A stretch of DNA of 64,000 bases, taken from the NCBI GenBank assembly GCA_038501625.1, contig JAZAYU010000010.1, positions 2,378,912 to 2,442,911 of the forward strand, in the 5' to 3' direction. The notes under the pieces were generated by a model that made no database searches, was not told the DNA's origin, and saw nothing but the letters and a program-made list of their open reading frames with translations. Position numbers and translations under genes: made by a program. Shown piece by piece: positions 33,801 through 42,800 of this stretch (positions are counted from its first letter, which is position 1; every line of letters begins with the position of its first letter). The DNA comes from Corbicula japonica (lineage: Eukaryota; Mollusca; Bivalvia; Venerida; Cyrenidae).

Positions 33801-36800
33801 CAGCTGACCTAGTGGTACGGTAAATGTCACTAGCTTTTAGTAACATACTCACCACAGGGGCAACAACCATTGTACTGGTAAAATGTGATTTTTGCATGTG
33901 AGGGACATTAACACCTTACTCCACAAATGCATGTTATTGCATGCGACCAGTGTAGATTCAGATCAGCCGGCAAATTTGTGCTTCTGATCAGGATACAATT
34001 GTGCCATCTGATCAGGATCTTACCTGTTTGCTTTTGGGTCAGAAATACCCTAAAATATCAAAATGCGAACAATGCAGATCCTATCAGATGGCACAGATGT
34101 GCCTGCTGATCTGGATCTACATTGTTTGCCAACACAAAAAAAGGTATAAATATGGAGGAAAGGGTTAAACTGAGATAAGATAAAGTCTTTGCTCAATTGC
34201 ATCCACTCTATAGCTGGTGTAGTTACAATGTTATTTTTGCCACATTATCAAGTCTATGTTCCTGGTAGAAAATTTATGCATGTTTATTATCAAAGTACAT
34301 GTAGCATGAAATGTATAAATAGTTTAAGAAGAATCTCAATGTATTTTGAACTTTTAGCTAGTTTTAAATATATATTTAGCGTATTTCCCCTTTACTTAGA
34401 AAATTTAATTTTGTTCGGGCTCAATTATAGGGTACTTTTCCAAAATACTTTTTTTAGCGGAGAGATTAAGCTGAGCCCAAGATCATAAAACTGAGATTGG
34501 AGACAAGTCTCAAATCTCAAGCATCTGATTGGCTGAAATGGCAACTGGTTGAGACTGGTCTCCTGATTCAGTTTCATGATCCTGGGCCCAGTGTACAAAC
34601 TACATTTCTTTTGTTTCAGGATTCTAATGTTTCTGTACCATTGTTTTGTTTCCCTGATGCTGCCAATTTCAAACCATCATCATCTAGCTCAAAAAGGTAG
34701 GTCGGTGAATTTATTAAATTATAAACAATTTTCCAGACATTGTCCACTTTCAACACCTTAACCTTTCGTTCATATACACCCATTTATCGCATATGCAAAC
34801 AGTGTAGATCCAGATTAGCCAGCACATCATATCATCTGATCACGATCTACACTGTTCACTTGTTGATTAATTAGGTCATTTCTGACCAAATAGCAAACAG
34901 AGAAGTTGTTCATATACACCCATTTTATCGTCTATGTTGCAGCTGATCTGGATCTACACTGTTTTGCACATGCGATAAAATGTGTATAAAGGGAGGAAAG
35001 GGTTAAAAGGGGCCATCAGTTAAGGTTTTGGCTGACAGTCACAGGCCTTCCACTGCTACGGGTTCATGTCTGCCCAGAATCTTAATCTTTTATGTGAGAA
35101 AATTATCCAGCTAGATAACGAAAGGATAGTGGTTCTACCCAGGTGCCCGCCCTGGCCGGCAACAATTCTCTTTACTCCATTGATAGGGCTGCACAGGTAT
35201 TCAGGCTGATCCAGTTCTACACTGATTACATTTAAGCCCACCTCTAATTGTGTTGTCTGGTAACCTCAACAAACACTTTTCTCAAGTCAGTGTGGTTTTT
35301 GGTAATAAGTTAGACTCTTGTACATTATGATGGAAAGTATGTCATCTAAACACACATAAACCTTGTCTTCTATTGTTTTTTTTCAGTCAGTCATATAATT
35401 TTGTGTTGACCAATTTTGATGGAGCACGAGTGTACGGATACTGTAGAAGATTAATTGTAAGTCTATGAAATCCTTAAGTGTAAGCTGTTGATAGTAAGTT
35501 ATTGCAGTTGAAAAGTGTAAGCTGTCATTAGTTAGTAAGTGAGGGAATACAGTGTAAGCTGTAAGAATGAAGTCCATGGGATCCTATTAAATTAGTTTTG
35601 TGACAAATTAAATATAACTTACTGTTATGTTCACGAAAAACATGAAACTCCAGTTTAAGTGAGTTTTATGTTGAAATATAATGTATTTTTTGTGAATATT
35701 AATATATGGGTGAAACACATAAAACACATTTTTTTGATTCTGATATGTTTAAGCTTTATTTAAGTAATGAAAAGTTGTGATCGTGGGAAGTTTCGAATTT
35801 GCAATCTCAATATTAAAAGTCGGGACACTTCCACTAGGTCATGTTTTAATGGTAAAATAATAGAATTGACTGTACTGTTCTGTTCCTTAATAAAGTGTAT
35901 CTGTTTACAGCCACCAGGATCTCCCCACAAGATTCCAGAGGTGATCTGTATTATCAGTCCTGTCGATGCATTCGCTATGTATAACAATGTAAGTAACTGT
36001 TTACTTGATTCACAAAGAATTACATGATTTTCTTGATGTATTTTGCTAGTAGTATTCAGTTGATAAAAGATCTGTCACCACTTGTTTTTTTAATACAAAA
36101 CATATTTGGTGCATGCCACAAGAAAAGGTCTCTTTGGACAGTTGATGTCAGTTCTTGGAATGACATCATAGAATTGAGCAGACGACATTACTTATTATGC
36201 ATTTTGCAGTAAAATTAACATTATATTGTCAAAATATATGACAAAATTGCTTTTCAGCTAAGAGAAAATAAAAGATAATTATTGTAGGTTCTTTCCAAGT
36301 ATAGTAGCTCTAACAACTAAAATGTTGAAATATATTACGAAACACACATATTCCCATTTGTGTACCTGAAAATAGCTATTATCATATAGCTATATGGCTA
36401 AATTGCTCGTGCCAAACACAAGTGCTCATCTACTTCACTAGTCAGTTCATAATTATGCACATTCCAAAAGTTTACAAGTGACTTTTACCTGTAGCTGTTC
36501 CCCGGAATAAATGTTTTGCCTCACAAATTGCAAAAACACTCAAGTCAAAAAATGTATTGCAGTTAAGTGCAAGATGAGTTTTTTTAATAATATATGGATC
36601 TGTGATGTTGTGATAACTATAAATGTGACAGATTTTGCAATATATTATTTTATGTACATGATTTCAGAAGTTTGGTTACATATCCATGATAGGTACACTA
36701 AGTGTTTGGCTGTTCCATCTATTACTTTGCAACCCCTGAAGTCATTAAGAGCAAGGCTTTCTTAAATGTTTAGTTTAGTTAGACAGATTTATCTGCAACA

Positions 36801-39800
36801 ATTTGTCACATGCTTGCTTGTTATTATCTTTATTGAAGATCTTCAGATGTTCATGAAACACTCTCAAATCTCAAGCATCTGATTGGCTGAAAGGTTGACT
36901 GGTTGCCATTTTAGCAAGACAGTTGCTTGAGATTTGATACTGGTCTCCTATCTTAATTTTATGATCTTGGGCCTGCCTTTACTTTCTTCGTAATTTCCAC
37001 TTATCAGTGAGTTTGACACCAATAAAAAGTTTTTTCTTCTCTCAGCTTGTCCCTATGTTCTCTTTTTTGGTCATGACTTTCTTTAGGCCAGGATTCTGTA
37101 ATTGTTTGAGCTTTCTCCATTTTGCTTTCTATTGTCCACCTTATCTGTACTGGCCTTTCCCAGTTTCAGCATCATTGTTTTTCAGCATCAAACATTCAGT
37201 GCTCAAAGTAAGTTAGAAATTAGAATAAATTTCTATTGTGGGACAAATAATTTGGAGCTTTTTGTCATAGAATTTCATTTTTTATGAACAACCTTTGACA
37301 GTAAAACAGCTAGGTTCACAAAGGGTGAGGTTCCTTATCCAGTCTAACACAATCAATTTCGTGGGCACACATTTTTATAATAAAGTTAAAATTTGAGACC
37401 AGTCTAAAGAATCAATATGGTCAAAATCAAGTCCAGTTTATTAACTTACCAATCAGATTTGAAAGCTTTTAGACTGGTCTCCAATTTGTTGAATGTTTGA
37501 TCTGTCAGCTTAGATGCTTGATATTTCTGTTCCTTTTCAAGCTTCTCGAGGAGATAGAGCACAAGCGTCAGGTATCCCTGGATGCTGCTCAGGAACTGAT
37601 TGCTGCAGCTTTTGGACGACCTCTGCCTGCACCTGGTCAGAGTGAAACTGTGCGCACATTGGTAAGTAGACGTATTGTTGGCTATTGGTATAAAACCTTT
37701 GATGTAAATATATTAGATGACTTGCTTTAAGGCTTTATTCTAGGAAAAAGTGATCATGTTGAAATGGGGAAAAGGAAGTCAAAATTTTATTTTTTTCACG
37801 TAACAACCTTAGTGGTGATTTTAAAAGTACAGTGATTGAGCAGTCTTCAACCTCATTGAAGTCTACTGTAATGATGCTTAAGCTTAATGCAGCCAGTATC
37901 TATAATGCAAATTAGGGTGCAGGTTATTTGTGTTCAAACACTGCCAGATTAATGCTGTTCTTGATTTCAACAGGGAGCTACTTTAAATTCATTAATACTT
38001 GTAAGGTACTTATTTTCATGGTCATATCGAAATTAAGAAAGCAATGAATTTAACAACCCTTAAAAAATACTGTTTAAATAAAGCACAAATTTCATGCCTA
38101 CAAATATAATTTTTTAACCAGATTCTACCCAAGAAACTGCTACTGTGTGATTAATATAAGCAGAAAGATCTGATTTTGAAATCTATATGAAATAATTAAT
38201 TTAAATTTACAAATATTTTTGATATTTTAAGATAAAATGAGAATACAATGAATACTAGTGGTTTAGTCAGGGTCAGATGCAAGATTTTCAGAAAGGTGAT
38301 TTTTTGGGGGGAGTCTTACGGTAATTACATGATAATTTCTAATTTTCTGGCCAAAATCCAGATAACACTTAACCCTTTCCCCCATAGACACACCTTTATT
38401 GCGTGGGTAAACATTGTAGATCCAAATCAGCTGGCACATCTGTGCCGTCTGATCAGGATCTGCACTGTTCGCTTTTTCATTTCTTAGGTTATTTCTGACC
38501 AATCTGACCAAAATGCGACCAGTGCAGATCCTGTTCAGACGGCATGAATGTGCCAGCTGATCTGGCTCTACACTGGTCGCACATGCATAAAAATGCGTAT
38601 ATATGGAGGAACAGTTGTTCTAACTACATATTATGAATGAAAGAAGAGAATTTGATTAGTCAATGATCTTGATTACAGGATGAGAATGGGGAGATGGAAA
38701 CTCTATTTGTGACAAGAGAAACTGACAACAGAATAGAAAATGTAAGTACTGGAGCTCAGCACTCTCTTAAACCCTTTACTCCATGGATACACATTTTATC
38801 ACATCAGTCGCCACTGTAGATGCAGCTGGAACATTTGTGTTGTCTGATCAGGATCTACACTGCTTGCTTCTTGGTCAGAAATAACCTAACAAATCTAAAA
38901 GGGAACTGGGCGGATCCAGATAAAATGGCACCAATGTGCCGGCATACATGGATCTACATTGTACAGTCGTTTTGTTCAGAGAAAGCCACTTGGCTTTTTT
39001 ATTTACTTTATATTTGTAAATAAATAAAGGGCCTTATACAGTCATTGCACTGTCATGAATAAAAAAAGAAAATTATCTAATTGCATAATCTAGTTCATTT
39101 TTTGCGTACTTAAGTAATATGATACTGATCGTTAATATGTAGTGTCACTGATATTCACTGTCATAGATGTTACACCTGATAAGGATATATTGATTGCCCA
39201 TGCAATCGAAGGCAAATTCACAAAATAAAGTGTTTCACTGATTGCATAGTATTATTGTGTTCCAAGTAATGCTGGTATTTTCTTCCAGGTAAACTGTGAG
39301 TGTTTGCTGTCCAATCTGGGCTCAGAAAAATTGCTGAAAGTATTCGCTACCATCTTACTGGAAAGAAGTGTACTGTTCTGTGCCAAACATCTCAGGTAAA
39401 ATGTGACACATCATGATAAAATGGGGCTTATCTACTTGGCTAAGGTTGTTAAAACCAAGAGAAATCTAAAAGGATTTAGGCTTCCTCCATAAAATATGTA
39501 GGGAAAACTCCTCCCTTAACTGAGCATAGAGAGACTCCTAAGCCATTCCCCGGAATGTAGACCCTGATCTTATTCTAAACTGTTTTCTAGATATATTGAG
39601 AATGCTTCTCTGACTGTATGTAAAATTCATTTATTGTAGATCTTTATCAGATCTGGATCAACACTGGGGCAGAGGAAATAAGTCTATTTTGTCATTGTGT
39701 GTCATTGTGTGTCAGAAATGAAAATAATATTTCTTTTATTGGTGCTGGATAGAAATTTGTTTCACCTGGTGAGCTCAGGAGTTCATATTATCATGAGTGG

Positions 39801-42800
39801 CATAGCCATGAGTGGAAATACATTTTTCTGAAGTTCTCTAGTGAAATGTATTTCTATCTTACTCTGGAAAAAAACAAACCTTCTCTGGATTCTATTTGCT
39901 TTACTCCATATATATGGGTTTTGTTGCAAGTGCAGCAAGCGAGATCCAGATCATCTGGCACATCCATGCCAACTGGTCTAGATCTGCACTGGTAACTTCT
40001 TGGCACAGATGTGCTGGCTGATCTGGATCTACACTGTTCGTCCACTGCCATATAAGAATATTTATTTAGAAAAGGGTTCAACCATGGGTGCAAGTTTTCA
40101 GGCATATGCCTGAATTTCAGATTTTTGTGTGTCTAAAAATGGTTGAATTTCTTTATTTTCCCTATACAAATTGACAAATTCAGGATTTTAGGTTTTTCAG
40201 AATTCCTAACTTGCATCCTTGGTTAAACAGGTACTTATTGGTTGTTATTTCAGCACCCTGTCTTCCACCATACATGCAATTGTATCTCTTCTGTACCCGT
40301 TCTCATGGCAACATACCTTTATACCGGTTCTTCCATTACAAATGATAGATGTCGTCTGCTCACCAACACCATACATTATGGGAATAACTACCGCACTACT
40401 GCCAAAAACTACAGATTTACCAATAGATGAGGTAATTTATTTTCTTTTTCTTCAATCTGGTAATACGAGGGTTGTTCGGAAAGTTTTGAGACACGGCCAA
40501 TATTTAACGTTTAAGAAGATAAAATCAAACAAAAAGTTTACTCTGTATTACTATAATACTTTATCTATTATGGTGTAAAATTTCATAACAATAGCTTCGT
40601 GTATACGAATGCTACAAAGCATTAGGCACAGACACTATCAGTGACCCGGCGCGCGCAACAACGTTGCCCAACGTTGTCCTTATTTTAACAGTTTAAAGTC
40701 ACTGTAGGCTAATTACTTGTAAATAGTCCAGCGGATGTTCCTACTCGGGCTAGTCAGATAATGGCTGACACTAAATAGTCCCAATTTTTTTGCCTTTTGG
40801 GGGCATTAAATGGCTAGTATGGCCTGAAAGGAACATGTTAAGTAAATGAGATGCTTTTACTGACACACTGATAGCAAATTTATGTTTGGAAATGCAGTAT
40901 ATGAAAAAAGGCCCTGGTTTTAGGACGGCATATGTAAAACAGTTTTGAAGTTCACACAGAAGTGAAAAAAACAGACCACCGGTTTCAAGGTGTCAAATCT
41001 CTGTTAATTGATACATGACCCCTACTTTTCTTGCTGGAAATGGACAGTAGAAACAATTAGCTTTAAAAGCATGTAAGTTAGCCCTTATTAAAATGGTACC
41101 AGCTATGATTGCCAGCCTTTTGAAACATGTCATGTTTACTATGGTTTATATAGGGAAGTCTATTTACAGGTCTTACACCTGTAGAAAAGTCAACTTCTAC
41201 TCATTTTCAAAGTATCTACCTTCACAATGTAGACACATTTCTCATGCTGAAACCTGTGACATTGAAAGTGTATCAGTAAAGATTTTGTGAGCAGTGGCCG
41301 TACCTTCTGCAATTTCTGCAACTTCTCTTACTGTTATTCGACGGTCGCACTGAAGCGCGTGTTTTGGCCATTGTCAGGTTATCATCGATGACTGACGGGC
41401 GACCGCTCCTTTCATTGTCTTTTGTTCACTTTCTGCCATCCCGATACTCCTTATGCTATCTAAACATCAATGGCCGACTAACAGCACGTTTGTTGTTTGC
41501 CTGTTCTAAAAGTTACTTGGTTTATGTTTGCGTTTTCCCAAGATTAATAAAAAACGCTGTTCTTCTTTTGACGGTGTTTCCATAGTCCCTGCCTTGTCGC
41601 GCAGATGTTACTCTAATGATCTTAGATAACGGCAAAAACAACTTGCGGAAATGACGTACCGAAGTCAGAAGTAATGGCATAAAAATTTCGCGGCGTATGG
41701 CGCAATTTTAGGGGCTCTTTTCATTCAAAAAGAAAAATTATAACACGAAAATATGCCGTGCGCCAGGGTGCGTGGACAGCTGTTGCTATGGAAACTATAA
41801 TATGCATAATAGTAACGTTATCTTGTTTTAAAGTTCTTACTCGGATAAATTACATATTAAACTATAATTTGTATTAAATATTCTGCGCAGCAATAATTAG
41901 TTACAGAGAAAATCATACTGTCTCAAAACTTTCCGAACAACCCTCGTACATGTTTTCTGATGAAGGCAGAAGCCAAATTGTATTTTAATGGAAGCTGAAT
42001 AGAAAACTGAATCCACAGTAATACATTTTTTTTTTTTCAGAATGTGTTGATAGTAGATATAGACAAGCGCTCATTTATCAAATGTCAAGGTGACGAAGGG
42101 ACTCTCCTGCCAAAGAAGATAGAAAAGGCCCTGAAAACTTCTCTCAACATGTGCAGAATTGATGCAGGTAAGACAGATTTTACCCGTAAAATCCGCATCA
42201 CCATGTGTATTCTCTGTCCATATCTTTCATGTTTTTTTTATGGCAATGTTTTTCATTGTTGTTTTTCTTTCTGGGACAATGTTTTTCATATACATATGTA
42301 TTTTCTCTGACAATGTTTTTCATGATGTTTTTTTGTGACAACATTTTTCATGTTTCTCATGCTTATTACTTGTAAATATTTTAACTAAGTTGCTGAGTCT
42401 TAAAAATAATGTTCTTGCCCACAAAATTATGATTCACATGTTTACAAAAATTTTAGCAGGCTGTTTTGCAACATTTGGATAAACAAGCTTCATGTAAATC
42501 ATTTAAAATGTGTCATGGTAAAATCTTTAGAACAATCTTAAATAGATTGTGAGCATCTTTTATAAAGCCTTTTATTAAATAACTATACGTTATTAGCCCT
42601 ATAAAAAAGCATCTGCCACGTTCAATAACACGACGACCTGCTTTATAACAGGGCCATTATCATTAACACTTTCTCGGCCCCGGGCCGAGAAGTGTTATAG
42701 ATGCATGTATAAAGCCCGCATCTGAAGCAATTTGATTGGCTAATAAGACAGGGCCGAAAAAGTGATAAAGATTTTAGCAAGAAACTCTAGGAAATGGCAG

